NCBI GenBank assembly: GCA_029379225.1
Contig: JAQYWR010000027.1
Span: 1 to 64,000, forward strand
From: Nostoc sp. S4
Lineage (GTDB): Bacteria > Cyanobacteriota > Cyanobacteriia > Cyanobacteriales > Nostocaceae
Length of the DNA: 64,000 nucleotides
Reading direction: 5' to 3'
The notes beneath the pieces were generated by a model, which made no database searches, was not told the DNA's origin, and was given only the letters and a program-made list of their open reading frames with translations. Shown one piece after another: positions 18,492 through 27,261 of this stretch. The stretch's first letter is position 1; every line of letters begins with the position of its first letter. The position numbers were made by a program, and so were the translations under genes.

Positions 18492-19850
18492 ATGTCATTA
18501 GAAACAGAGACACTACAGGCTACACCATCAACTTCTACTTTTGAGACACTTGAGGAAAAGCAAGAATTTAACTGGAGGCAATGCTGGTATCCCGTTACTT
18601 TTGTGCAAGACTTCCCTGCTAACCGCCCTTATAGCTTTTCCTTGTACGATGAACCCTTGGTTTTGTTCAAAGACCAAAACGGACAGCTTATCTGTTTAGC
18701 AGATCGTTGTCCTCACCGTACAGCGAAACTTTCTGAAGGGCAAATTATTGACGGCAAAATTGAATGCATGTATCACGGTTGGCAGTTTGGCAGTGATGGT
18801 CAATGTCTGCACATTCCCCAATTGCCAGCAGATGCGAAAATGCCAGTCAATGCTTGTGTGCGATCGTTTAAAGTTGTGGAACGCCAAGGCATGATTTGGG
18901 TGTGGGCTGGGGAAAAAGAAACAGCTGTTAATGAAATTATCCCAATTCTGCCAGATTTAGATAAGCCAGGATTCGTGGGTGTAGATTTTATATTAGATCT
19001 GCCTTATGACCAAACATATCTAGTAGAAAACGTCATCGATCCTGCTCATGTTGCTATTAGCCATCACCACACTAGGGGTGGTGGGAATCGGAAAAATGCC
19101 CAACCGCTAGAAATGGAAGTACTAGAGAGTTCTGCTCAAAGGATTCGAGGTAAGTGGCGGGGAACTAACAAATCAAATGAAGCTTGGAAGTATATCGATT
19201 TTGTTGCTCCAAGTCTTGTGCTGAACACTGCTTATATTGAAGAACGAGGTTGGACATTTGGACTAGCTTTGTATTCGATTCCTTTAGGTAAAGGGCGATG
19301 CCGTCTTCTAGCTAGAGGTTATCGTAATTTCATGACTTGGGGAGTCAAGCTCAGACCTCGCTGGCTCGATCATTTAAATACAAACAAAATATTAGAGCAG
19401 GATTTACCTCTGATTGCCGGACAACAGTCAGAAATTGAGCGCTTGGGAATAAGTCTCAAAAAATTATATTTGCCGCTTAAAACATCTGACACATTAGTGA
19501 TTGAGTTCCGCAAGTGGCTAGATAAATTTGGGTCATCTTTACCTTTTTATCAGGGCTATACCACATGGAAAAATGTTGAGAATGGCGAGTTAAATTCAAA
19601 GCCAATTTTGCAAGATAGATTCTTGCGACACACACTTATTTGTAGTTCCTGCAATCGAGCTTATCAAGCGACAAATAGGGTAAAGCAAAGTTGTCTAGGG
19701 GTAGCGATCGCTTTAGCTGCTGTAGCAATACTTGCAGATGATTCTAGAATCAGAATAGCAGCAATATCGGTTTCTATAGCAGCAGTTGTAATGTCCGCTA
19801 TGGCTCATACACTCAAAACTCATTTCGAGCGTTCCTACACTCGTCACTAA
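18492..19850 (+). CDS. PaO-type Rieske oxygenase with C-terminal membrane anchor
   Basis: The 452-residue protein has an N-terminal Rieske domain with 2Fe-2S ligands Cys73-x-His75 and Cys92-x2-His95. The mononuclear iron site is Asp183, His186 and His191 in NVIDPAHVAISHHHT. The PaO domain follows, then a C-terminal CSSC (CxxC) near residue 380 and two hydrophobic helices at about 395-445. This is the architecture of pheophorbide a oxygenase, Tic55 and Ptc52 in plants. In plants these enzymes act at chloroplast membranes on chlorophyll-derived or related substrates; the cyanobacterial substrate is not known. GGAGA precedes the ATG. A hairpin terminator follows. Confidence 0.9.
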   Translation: MSLETETLQATPSTSTFETLEEKQEFNWRQCWYPVTFVQDFPANRPYSFSLYDEPLVLFKDQNGQLICLADRCPHRTAKLSEGQIIDGKIECMYHGWQFGSDGQCLHIPQLPADAKMPVNACVRSFKVVERQGMIWVWAGEKETAVNEIIPILPDLDKPGFVGVDFILDLPYDQTYLVENVIDPAHVAISHHHTRGGGNRKNAQPLEMEVLESSAQRIRGKWRGTNKSNEAWKYIDFVAPSLVLNTAYIEERGWTFGLALYSIPLGKGRCRLLARGYRNFMTWGVKLRPRWLDHLNTNKILEQDLPLIAGQQSEIERLGISLKKLYLPLKTSDTLVIEFRKWLDKFGSSLPFYQGYTTWKNVENGELNSKPILQDRFLRHTLICSSCNRAYQATNRVKQSCLGVAIALAAVAILADDSRIRIAAISVSIAAVVMSAMAHTLKTHFERSYTRH

Positions 19851-19906
19851 AATCAAAACAAGGGATTGGGGACTAAAATATACACCCAGTGTATTGCCTT
19901 TAATAT

Positions 19907-19940
19907 GTGATTGCGTCGTTTCACTCGCAATCACAACTTT
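19907..19940 (+). terminator. Terminator after the Rieske oxygenase
   Basis: GTGATTGCG (19907-19915) and CGCAATCAC (19926-19934) form a perfect 9-bp stem with a 10-nt loop, followed by AACTTTT. A short protein-like frame overlaps it (FSGLLFYDGNDGYLSGHYLI, to about 20028) and may be gene debris. Confidence 0.6.
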
Positions 19941-20086
19941 TCTGGATTGCTTTTCTACGATGGCAATGATGGTTATTTAAGCGGACATTATCTCATTCGT
20001 AATTTGGGAAAAAGAGATTTATCACATTGACTTTTTAGACTAAATATGATATTTTGTATTTTTATCAATAAAAATTAAATATAAAC

Positions 20087-20890
20087 GTGAATATCTCTCC
20101 ACATTTCAAAAAACCGCGTGTCACATGGCAGGCGGTTTTCTCACTGCTGATATTTGTCTTTATGTACCTGCCTATACTGGTACTTGGCTTTTATAGCTTT
20201 AATCAGTCGCCTTACAGTGCAAGTTGGCAAGGATTTACCTTGGATTGGTATGGGAAGTTGTTTAGCGACGATCGCATTTTATCAGCTTTGCAAAATAGTT
20301 TGATAGTTGCTGGTTGTGCGGTAGCGATTTCAGCAGTACTGGGAACCTTGATGGCAGTAGGTTTGGCGCGTTACCAATTTCCGCTCAAGAATTTGTATCG
20401 TGGTGTTGCTTATTTACCATTAATTATTCCTGATATTGCGATCGCAGTGGCGACCTTAGTATGTCTAGCAGCGTTTGCCATACCTTTGAGTTTGTGGACG
20501 ATAGTTGCAGCACACGTGGTGTTTTGTCTAGCTTATGTGGGACTTGTGGTTTCTTCCAGACTTACGAATTTAGATCCCCACTTAGAAGAAGCAGCATTAG
20601 ATTTAGGCGCGACACCAACCCAAGCATTTATCAAAGTATTATTACCTCAATTAATGCCTGGTATTATTGCTGGTTGTCTGTTGGCTTTTGTGCTTAGTTT
20701 AGATGATTTTTTAATTGCCAGTTTTACAGCTGGTAGCGGTTCTAACACCTTGCCAATGGAAATTTTTAGTCGCATTAGAACAGGAGTCAAGCCTGATATT
20801 AACGCACTCAGCGTGATGTTGATTTCCGTATCAGCGATCGTTGCTTTTACAGCAGAATTACTTCGCCTTTCTGGAGAAAGTAAAAGCTGA
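20087..20890 (+). CDS. potC: ABC transporter permease, PotC type (spermidine/putrescine)
   Basis: The 267-residue protein has six hydrophobic helices. The permease EAA loop is EEAALDLGATPTQAFIKVLLPQLMPGI near residues 167-193. The N-terminal helix (LLIFVFMYLPILVLGFYSFN) and the SWQGFTLDWYGKLFSDDRI segment are typical of PotC. In the PotABCD importer, PotC pairs with PotB in the membrane and with the PotA ATPase. None of potA, potB or potD is adjacent, so it must work with partners encoded elsewhere or be a relic. The start is a GTG without a strong ribosome site. The gene is closed by a terminator hairpin. Confidence 0.82.
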   Translation: MNISPHFKKPRVTWQAVFSLLIFVFMYLPILVLGFYSFNQSPYSASWQGFTLDWYGKLFSDDRILSALQNSLIVAGCAVAISAVLGTLMAVGLARYQFPLKNLYRGVAYLPLIIPDIAIAVATLVCLAAFAIPLSLWTIVAAHVVFCLAYVGLVVSSRLTNLDPHLEEAALDLGATPTQAFIKVLLPQLMPGIIAGCLLAFVLSLDDFLIASFTAGSGSNTLPMEIFSRIRTGVKPDINALSVMLISVSAIVAFTAELLRLSGESKS

Positions 20891-20951
20891 AAAAAAATAC
20901 TGAGAATTAGCAATAAAAATTATTTATTATTTAGTTATTAGTGAACTTTTT

Positions 20952-20975
20952 TAGCTGAAAAAAACAGCTATTTTA
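20952..20975 (+). terminator. Terminator after potC
   Basis: TAGCTG (20952-20957), a 7-A loop, CAGCTA (20965-20970) and then TTTTAG form a short rho-independent type hairpin. T and A runs on both sides extend the pairing. Confidence 0.6.
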
Positions 20976-21199
20976 GAAAATAATTCAGAACTCAGATTTA
21001 GAAGTAGAGTGCGTTACAGTGTTAGCCTAACGTACCAGATTACCCAACAGTACTGACTCCTGAATTACAAATTTAGAATTCACCAATTCTGACATATTTA
21101 AATACATATAAAAAATTCCGTGTTCGCTTCTCTACATCACTGTTTTCAATAAGATAATATTGGGGCTAACTTTGGAGAAGATGCTATTTTCACTTCATT

Positions 21200-23044
21200 A
21201 TGCAAATCTGCCAAAATCCCAATTGCTCAAATCCATTCAACTCTGATAGCAATAGATTTTGTGTCAGTTGCGGACAAAGCAACTTTGGCAAACTTCTCAG
21301 AAACCGTTACCGTGTATTAAGACTCTTAGGTGAAGGTGGGTTTAGCAGAACTTATGCTACAGAAGATGCAGATAGACTAAATGCGCCTTGTGTCATCAAG
21401 CAATTTTTTCCACAATTTCAAGGAACTGGACAACGCACCAAAGCAGCCCAATTTTTCAAAGAAGAGGCTTTTCGGTTGTATGAATTGGGAGAAAATCATA
21501 CCCAAATTCCTAGATTACTTGCTTATTTTGAACAAGGTACTAGCTTGTACCTCGTGCAAGAGTTTATTCAAGGAAAAACTCTTTTACAAGAAGTTCAGGA
21601 AAAAATATATCATGAAGAACAAATTTGGCAACTTTTAGCTGATTTATTACCAGTTCTGCAATTTATTCATACCAGTAACATTATTCATAGAGATATTAAA
21701 CCAGAAAATATTATCCGCCGTGCAAGCGATGGAAAACCAGTATTAATTGACTTTGGTGGTGCTAAACAGGTAACACAAACCAGTTTAGGAAGACAAGCCA
21801 CGGTAATTTATACACTTGGTTATGCACCAACCGAACAAATGGCTGGATTTGCTTGTCACGCTAGTGATTTATATGCTTTAGGTGTAACTTGCGTGCGTCT
21901 TTTAACTCAGTGTTTACCTTTACAGGATGTTTCTGGACAGATTAACGATCCTATTTATGATGCCATGAATGCTAAATGGTTGTGGCGCGAACGATTACAA
22001 AAAAATGGTATTAATATTAGCGACGACTTAGGAAAAATTTTAGATAAATTACTCAAACATTTACCAAGCCAAAGGTATCAAACAGCAGCAGAAGTTATCA
22101 AAGATTTGGAATTTCCACCATCGAGCATTGAACCTGTCGCTTTAAAAATTGTTTCTATTCCTCAACCCATATTACCGCCGCTACCACAAAAAATAATAGT
22201 TCCATTACCTCCTTTAACAACTTTTGAATTTGACGTAGTGACAGTAGACACAGCAGGTAGAGAAGTTAGCCGCGTCAGTCGCAATGCAAACTTCTTTGCT
22301 GAAGAATTGGGTAAATCTGTCACCATAGAAATGGTATCAATTCCTAGTGGTACGTATATGATGGGTTCACCGGAGTTTGAAGGAGATGCTGACGAACGTC
22401 CTCGACACAAAGTCATTGTAGAACCATTTTTTATGGGGAAATTTGCTGTAACTCAAGCACAGTGGAGAGTAGTAGCAGCTTTACCCAAAGTCAACCGAGC
22501 CTTAAATCCCAATCCATCAAAATTTAAAGGTGTAGATAGACCAGTAGAAAATGTATCTTGGCATGAAGCTGTAGAATTTTGTCTGAGGCTATCACAAAAA
22601 ACTGGACGCGACTATCGTTTACCGAGTGAAGCTGAATGGGAATATGCTTGTCGTGCTGGAACTACGACATCTTTTCACTTTGGCGAAGCGATTACCACTG
22701 ATTTAGTTTGCTGTGCTGACGAACCAAAAAGCAAATTCCGTAAAGAAACAACAAACGTAGGCAGTTTTGAAGTAGCCAACGCCTTTGGATTGTACGATAT
22801 GCACGGGTTAGTCTGGGAATGGTGCGCCGATCCGTGGCATAACAATTATCATGATGCACCTTCAGATGCAACAGTTTGGGAAGTTGGCGGTGATATACAT
22901 CGCCGGGTGCTACGCGGTGGTTCTTGGAGTTTCAGCGCCGAACTTTGTCGCAGCGCCAGCCGTAGCTGGAATGAGTCAGATGGAGGTTTGAGGATTTGTG
23001 GCTTTCGGGTAGTATTTTCTGGGGAAGGAACACCTGAATATTAA
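21200..23044 (+). CDS. Ser/Thr protein kinase fused to an FGE-sulfatase domain
   Basis: The 614 residues hold three parts. An N-terminal zinc ribbon (Cys4, Cys9, Cys21, Cys24) is followed by a Hanks kinase domain (about 37-310). The kinase has the Gly loop LGEGGFSRTY at 43-52, Lys67, the catalytic loop HRDIKPEN (Asp165) and DFGGAKQ (Asp184). The C-terminal formylglycine-generating-enzyme-like domain (about 370-610) begins MVSIPSGTYMMGSPEFEGD and contains YRLPSEAEWEYACRAG and LRGGSWSF. Kinase-FGE fusions are common in filamentous cyanobacteria. The FGE-like part may bind ligands or substrates rather than make formylglycine. All kinase residues needed for activity are visible. No cognate partner is adjacent. 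Confidence 0.93.
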   Translation: MQICQNPNCSNPFNSDSNRFCVSCGQSNFGKLLRNRYRVLRLLGEGGFSRTYATEDADRLNAPCVIKQFFPQFQGTGQRTKAAQFFKEEAFRLYELGENHTQIPRLLAYFEQGTSLYLVQEFIQGKTLLQEVQEKIYHEEQIWQLLADLLPVLQFIHTSNIIHRDIKPENIIRRASDGKPVLIDFGGAKQVTQTSLGRQATVIYTLGYAPTEQMAGFACHASDLYALGVTCVRLLTQCLPLQDVSGQINDPIYDAMNAKWLWRERLQKNGINISDDLGKILDKLLKHLPSQRYQTAAEVIKDLEFPPSSIEPVALKIVSIPQPILPPLPQKIIVPLPPLTTFEFDVVTVDTAGREVSRVSRNANFFAEELGKSVTIEMVSIPSGTYMMGSPEFEGDADERPRHKVIVEPFFMGKFAVTQAQWRVVAALPKVNRALNPNPSKFKGVDRPVENVSWHEAVEFCLRLSQKTGRDYRLPSEAEWEYACRAGTTTSFHFGEAITTDLVCCADEPKSKFRKETTNVGSFEVANAFGLYDMHGLVWEWCADPWHNNYHDAPSDATVWEVGGDIHRRVLRGGSWSFSAELCRSASRSWNESDGGLRICGFRVVFSGEGTPEY

Positions 23045-23214
23045 GTTATAGCAGGAGGCAGAAGACAGAAGGCAGGAGGTAAAACATTACTATTCCTAAC
23101 ATCCAGGCTTTGAAGATGTCCTAACCTTTAATTCGATTGCTATAAAAACATTATTACTCTTCCTGACATTCACGCTTGTTATTATGTCCTAAGCTATATG
23201 ACTACGGCTATATA

Positions 23215-23300
23215 AACTTGAAAATCGAGTTTTGAACTTGAAAATCAAGTTTTGAATTTCTAAATCGACTTTTGAACTTCTAAATCGAGTTTTGAACTCG
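23215..23300. repeat. 20-nt minisatellite, about four units
   Basis: Units of the form aaaatcgagttttgaacttg repeat four times with single-base changes (aaatcaag, aaatcgact, aaatcgag). Each unit is partly self-complementary (AAAnTCGA/TCGAnTTT). It abuts the MITE-like element on its right. Confidence 0.8.
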
Positions 23301-23302
23301 TA

Positions 23303-23482
23303 AGGACTTACACAGCAATGATTAGTCATTGCGAACGGAACGCAGTGTGGCAAAGCAATCTCGTCAAGACCAGGATTGCTTTGCTTCTCTACAACACACC
23401 AAGGGCGAACGAGACGCTTCTACTGACAAAGATGTTATGCAAACGCTCGTAATAACGAAAATACGTCACTTTGCGTAAGTCT
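23303..23482. mobile_element. MITE-like element with GACTTACxCA ends
   Basis: GACTTACACA at 23305-23314 and TGCGTAAGTC at 23472-23481 are 10-bp terminal inverted repeats with one mismatch, about 180 bp apart. Inside is a dispersed repeat (TCATTGCGAACGGAACGCAG and AAGCAATCTC) that recurs at 40856-40897. No ORF is carried. The remaining spacer 23045-23611 holds no gene. Confidence 0.5.
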
Positions 23483-23611
23483 TGCTTGTAAATCAAGTTT
23501 TGTAGTTTTGTCGGGTGCGTTAGTCTTAACGTCCATAACGCACCGAAAATCAAAAATAGTGAGCTAAACTAGATTGATTATTTGTCTTTATGATTTCGCT
23601 GAACTAACACA

Positions 23612-24397
23612 ATGGTCATCGAAGCTCAAAATCTTGCTCTACCAGAGTCCGATGGAATCTTTGTAAAAAATTTCCAAGAACATCCTCAAAGTATTCTCTT
23701 GACTGACTCTATCCTGCCACGATTACAAGAAATTCATCCTGATGGTTATTATTGTATCGGTCAAGACTCCGGTATTTACTGGCGGTTGACCGAACCACCA
23801 GAACGGGGTGCCCAAGCGCCAGATTGGTTTTATGTACCTAATGTTCCCCCAACTCTCAATAATGAAATCCGACGTTCTTATGTTTTTTGGCAAGAATTGA
23901 TTGCACCGATGATTGTTTTGGAATTTGTGTCTGGAGATGGAGAAGAAGAACGGGATAAAACTCCTTACAAAGGAAAATTTTGGATTTATGAAAATATTAT
24001 CCGTCCTCCTTACTACGGCATTTATGAAGTGAAAAAAGCATTGGTGGAAGTATATCAATTAGTTGCTAATCATTACGAAAAAATGCTTCCTAATACTAGG
24101 GGACATTATCCAATTGTACCTATGGGTGTGGAATTAGGTATTTGGCAAGGTAATTTTGTATTAGACAGAGAATTACCTTGGTTGCGATGGTGGGATGAAC
24201 AAGGTAATTTACTCTTAACAGGAGATGAGCGTGCGGAAGCCGAACGCCAACGTGCAGAAGCCGAATGCCAACGCGCAGAAGCCGAACGCCAACGTGCAGA
24301 AACCGAACGCCAACGTCTGGAAACATTAGAACAGGAAAATCAGCGGTTGCGGGAACGGTTACGTGCGTTGGGTATCGATCCTGATGCGCTGGGTTAG
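23612..24397 (+). CDS. Uma2 family protein with a C-terminal coiled coil
   Basis: The 261-residue protein carries a Uma2 nuclease-fold domain at about 20-190, with PPERGAQAPDWFYVPNV, MIVLEFVSGDGEEERD (the E-x-x-S region) and YYGIYEV. It differs from the compact type by a long insert. From about 205 to 250 the chain is an E-R-Q-R-A-E heptad repeat that should form a coiled coil, ending in LRERLRALGIDPDALG, a tail frequent in cyanobacterial Uma2 proteins. The repeated codons (gccgaacgccaacgtgcaga) make this stretch prone to length change. It is the first of three co-oriented Uma2 genes, each separated by about 180-210 bp. Confidence 0.88.
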   Translation: MVIEAQNLALPESDGIFVKNFQEHPQSILLTDSILPRLQEIHPDGYYCIGQDSGIYWRLTEPPERGAQAPDWFYVPNVPPTLNNEIRRSYVFWQELIAPMIVLEFVSGDGEEERDKTPYKGKFWIYENIIRPPYYGIYEVKKALVEVYQLVANHYEKMLPNTRGHYPIVPMGVELGIWQGNFVLDRELPWLRWWDEQGNLLLTGDERAEAERQRAEAECQRAEAERQRAETERQRLETLEQENQRLRERLRALGIDPDALG

Positions 24398-24607
24398 CAA
24401 AAATGCCTTCACTTTAGAAAAGTAGGGCGGATCTGTTGATTAGGTATTTGGCGATCGCGTTTATTTTATTCCCAATAGTTTGGAACAGGATTAGAGTAAT
24501 ATATAGAGCAAACTGCTTGTAGTTCTATCGTTGAGCTTAATTTTCTACTGCTAAACCTTTAACTCAAGGTAGCTGATATTAGCAAAAAAGGCACGAGGAA
24601 AAGTTTA

Positions 24608-25171
24608 ATGAATACTGTTGTCCTCAATCTCAAAGCGATCGCGAATTTAAGCGATGAGCAATTTTATCAATTGTGTCTTGCCAATCGTGATTTAAGCCTG
24701 GAAATGAATGCAGCAGGAGAATTAATCATTGTGCCACCAGTAGGGGGAGAAAGCGGTAATCAAGAAGCAGACCTAATTACAGACTTGAATAATTGGAATC
24801 GTCAAGCTAAATTAGGCAAAGTCTTTAGTTCTTCAACAATTTTTATCCTGCCAAATGGTGCAAAACGTTCTCCTGATGCGGCTTGGGTCAAGTTGGAGAG
24901 ATGGGAAGCTTTAACACTAGAACAGCGAAAAAAATTTCCGCCACTTGTACCCGATTTTGCTATTGAACTGCGTTCTGAAACAGATAGGCTCAAACCTATC
25001 CAAGAGAAAATGCAGGAATACATCGAAAATGGTTTGCGTTTGGGATGGCTGATTAATCCTCAAGATGCAAGTGTGGAAATTTACCGAATAGGAAAAGCTG
25101 TAGAAGTTATGCAAATACCAGCGATTCTTTCTGGAGAAGATATCTTACCTGGATTTGAGTTGCAACTGTAG
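24608..25171 (+). CDS. Uma2 family endonuclease-like protein
   Basis: The 187-residue protein has the typical plan: an N-terminal LSDEQFYQLCLANRDLSLE segment, LIIVPPVGGESGNQEADL, the RSPDAAWV motif with the catalytic Asp, and VPDFAIELRSETDRL with the central Glu. The Lys of LKPIQEKMQEYIENG completes the nuclease-like motif. It ends GLRLGWLINPQDASVEIYR, as usual. All putative active-site positions are present. Function of the family is unknown. Confidence 0.92.
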   Translation: MNTVVLNLKAIANLSDEQFYQLCLANRDLSLEMNAAGELIIVPPVGGESGNQEADLITDLNNWNRQAKLGKVFSSSTIFILPNGAKRSPDAAWVKLERWEALTLEQRKKFPPLVPDFAIELRSETDRLKPIQEKMQEYIENGLRLGWLINPQDASVEIYRIGKAVEVMQIPAILSGEDILPGFELQL

Positions 25172-25350
25172 TACATTTTCTGCTGCGAAAAACTTATCCT
25201 TTTGTGTTTCTACTTCTTAGTTTTACCCTTTTGGCACAAAGCACAATCAAAATTTTTGCCAAAAACAAGCTTTATTAAATCAAGCCAATTCTTTAACCGA
25301 TATACTCAATTAAATTGGTTCTCTCATAAAGTTGAAAAGGCAGTATAACG

Positions 25351-25968
25351 ATGTTCCAAGCCTTACCCAAACCAGTAACTTTTGATGAATTTATCGCCTG
25401 GTATCCAGAAAATGCGGGGGTACGCTACGAACTGCACAATGGGGAAATTGTCGAAATCTCACAACCCACAGGGGAACACGAAGAAGTTAAAGGTTTTTTA
25501 TCCAGAAAACTAACTGTGGAGTTCGACCGACTGAATCTTCCTTACTTTATTCCCAATCAAGCACTAGTTAAAGCACCAGAAAGAGAATCCGGTTATTTTC
25601 CAGATGTGTTGATATTAAATCGACCGAATTTAATAAATGAACCCCTATGGGTCAAATTTTCTACTGTTACTCAAGCAGTATCCATTCCTTTGGTTATTGA
25701 AGTTGTTAGCACCAACTGGCGAGACGATTATTTTATAAAATTTGCAGACTACGAACAAATCGGCATCCTTGAATATTGGATTGTGGACTATGCTGCTTTG
25801 GGTGGTAAAAGATTCATTGGCAACCCCAAACAACCTACTATCTCGGTTTGTCAATTTATAGATGATGAATATCAGATTAGGCAGTTTAGGGGTAACAACC
25901 ATATCATATCACCAACATTCTCAGACTTAAATCTGACTGGTCAACAAGTATTTGAGGCAACATTATAA
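25351..25968 (+). CDS. Uma2 family endonuclease-like protein
   Basis: The 205-residue protein opens MFQALPKPVTFDEFIAWYPE and continues YELHNGEIVEISQPTGEHEEV, the signature N-terminus of Uma2. GYFPDVLIL provides the catalytic Asp and LVIEVVSTNWRDDYFIKFADYEQIG the Glu and Lys. The tail GILEYWIVDYAALGG is typical. It is the last of the three tandem Uma2 genes and is followed by a MITE and a terminator. Confidence 0.92.
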   Translation: MFQALPKPVTFDEFIAWYPENAGVRYELHNGEIVEISQPTGEHEEVKGFLSRKLTVEFDRLNLPYFIPNQALVKAPERESGYFPDVLILNRPNLINEPLWVKFSTVTQAVSIPLVIEVVSTNWRDDYFIKFADYEQIGILEYWIVDYAALGGKRFIGNPKQPTISVCQFIDDEYQIRQFRGNNHIISPTFSDLNLTGQQVFEATL

Positions 25969-26049
25969 CCAGATGAAAAATTGTCGTTCAAAAACTCATC
26001 TAAAAAAAATCCATTATCTAAATACTCAAGAAACGATTGAGCTGTGACT

Positions 26050-26219
26050 AAATAAAAGGCGTTGCTGATTACAAATATGAATTTACCGGGCTACGCCCCG
26101 CTTCTCTACGAGACGCTACGCGAACGCTAACACGCAGAGGCGCTCCAGTCGCAGAGAGTAAGAGTTGAGAAGAGTTGATTTTTAAATTTCATATTCAAAT
26201 TCAGCAACGCCAAATAAAA
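26050..26219. mobile_element. MITE with terminal inverted repeats and 8-bp target duplication
   Basis: GGCGTTGCTGA (26058-26068) and TCAGCAACGCC (26201-26211) are perfect 11-bp inverted ends, and similarity continues inward (atatgaattt / aaatttcatat). AAATAAAA flanks both sides (26050-26057 and 26212-26219) as a target-site duplication. The 154-bp element carries no ORF. A truncated copy is at 52088-52172. An internal 28-nt sequence (26101-26128) recurs exactly at 38656-38683. Confidence 0.85.
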
Positions 26220-26248
26220 AGCGTTGTGTTTGCGGCACAATGCTTTTT
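26216..26248. terminator. Bidirectional terminator between convergent genes
   Basis: AAAAAGCGTTGTG (26216-26228) pairs with CACAATGCTTTTT (26236-26248) with one G-T wobble and a 7-nt loop. The T run closes the right arm. It ends the Uma2 run on the plus strand and the DUF1517 gene on the minus strand. The MITE inserted at its edge. Confidence 0.8.
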
Positions 26249-26277
26249 AAGAATTATTGTTTAGTCTAGAAACCTAA

Positions 26278-27261
26278 TTAAACCAATCTCAAATCAGAAT
26301 AATTTGCCAATACATCATCAGATGTTAGAGTATCACCTTGAGCTTGGGGAGTCCAAAGAACTTCGATTGCTAGAAGTTTATCGCTGGGGATACTACCAAT
26401 TTGTCGCAAAGCTTGACGCAAATCATCACCGCTATTTATTTTAGGGATTTCAAATTTGCCTAGTGTCGCTGCTAGTAAGGTAACGATAATGTATTCGCCA
26501 GGACCTTCAGTAATCAGACGCGTGGGGTTGTCGACTTCACCACTTGGGGGTAAAGCTTCTTTGGTAAGGGCTGCTTTGAGTTGGTTGTTGACGTTAGTCA
26601 GAGTTTCTTCGCTAAATTTGCTGCGTTCTGCTAATGACAGACGGTTGAACTGAGCTTCAGCTGAATTTAATCTCGCTTGTTGCGTACCACCACCTCCATA
26701 TACCCAATATTCAGGATGGCGGAGTAAAGCTAGGCTAGCTTCTTGGATAACTTCTGCTCTCCCCTCTGGGGAATTGGTATCAGCAGTTTCAGCAATGTGG
26801 TTGAGTTCATTTTGCAAGTCACGAGCTTGAGCTAACAAACCTACTTGCAAACGAGTTACCGAAACTGGGGAATTAGTGCTGTAATCTGCTTCTTCTGTTT
26901 GACCGCTTGAAACGCGGCGGAAACTTTGTACTAAGAAGTTAGCGATCGCCAAGAAAATTAAAATGGTAAATAGACCACCAAATCCGCCTCCAATACCCCA
27001 GAAGGGAATTAAAAACGGAAAGCCAAAACCACCGCCAGGATAGTATCCACCACCACCAGGATAATATCCGCCTCCACCTGGAGCGTAGGTGCGCGGTGTG
27101 TAGGTGCGGCTAGAAGGTACTCTAAATGAGCCGCCGCCAATTCGTCCTCCGCTAGCAGCTAATGCTCCATCGGCGTGACTCAGAGCCAATGTTAACACCA
27201 AGCTGAGGGCTAAGAAGGTTTTTAGCAGCGGTTTGATGGTTTGTTGTAGTTTTTTACGCAT
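26278..27261 (-). CDS. DUF1517 membrane protein
   Basis: The 327 residues begin with a signal peptide or anchor (about 12-35, ending ALA). A Gly/Tyr/Pro-rich stretch with GGGGYYPGGG repeats (60-85) and a hydrophobic helix (FGGLFTILIFLAIANFLV, about 93-112) follow. The soluble domain (130-327) contains VTRLQVGLLAQARDLQ and LRHPEYWVYGGGG, typical of DUF1517. Homologues occur in cyanobacteria and plant chloroplasts, probably on thylakoid or envelope membranes, with no proven function. The gene is monocistronic. Confidence 0.9.
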   Translation of the reverse strand: MRKKLQQTIKPLLKTFLALSLVLTLALSHADGALAASGGRIGGGSFRVPSSRTYTPRTYAPGGGGYYPGGGGYYPGGGFGFPFLIPFWGIGGGFGGLFTILIFLAIANFLVQSFRRVSSGQTEEADYSTNSPVSVTRLQVGLLAQARDLQNELNHIAETADTNSPEGRAEVIQEASLALLRHPEYWVYGGGGTQQARLNSAEAQFNRLSLAERSKFSEETLTNVNNQLKAALTKEALPPSGEVDNPTRLITEGPGEYIIVTLLAATLGKFEIPKINSGDDLRQALRQIGSIPSDKLLAIEVLWTPQAQGDTLTSDDVLANYSDLRLV

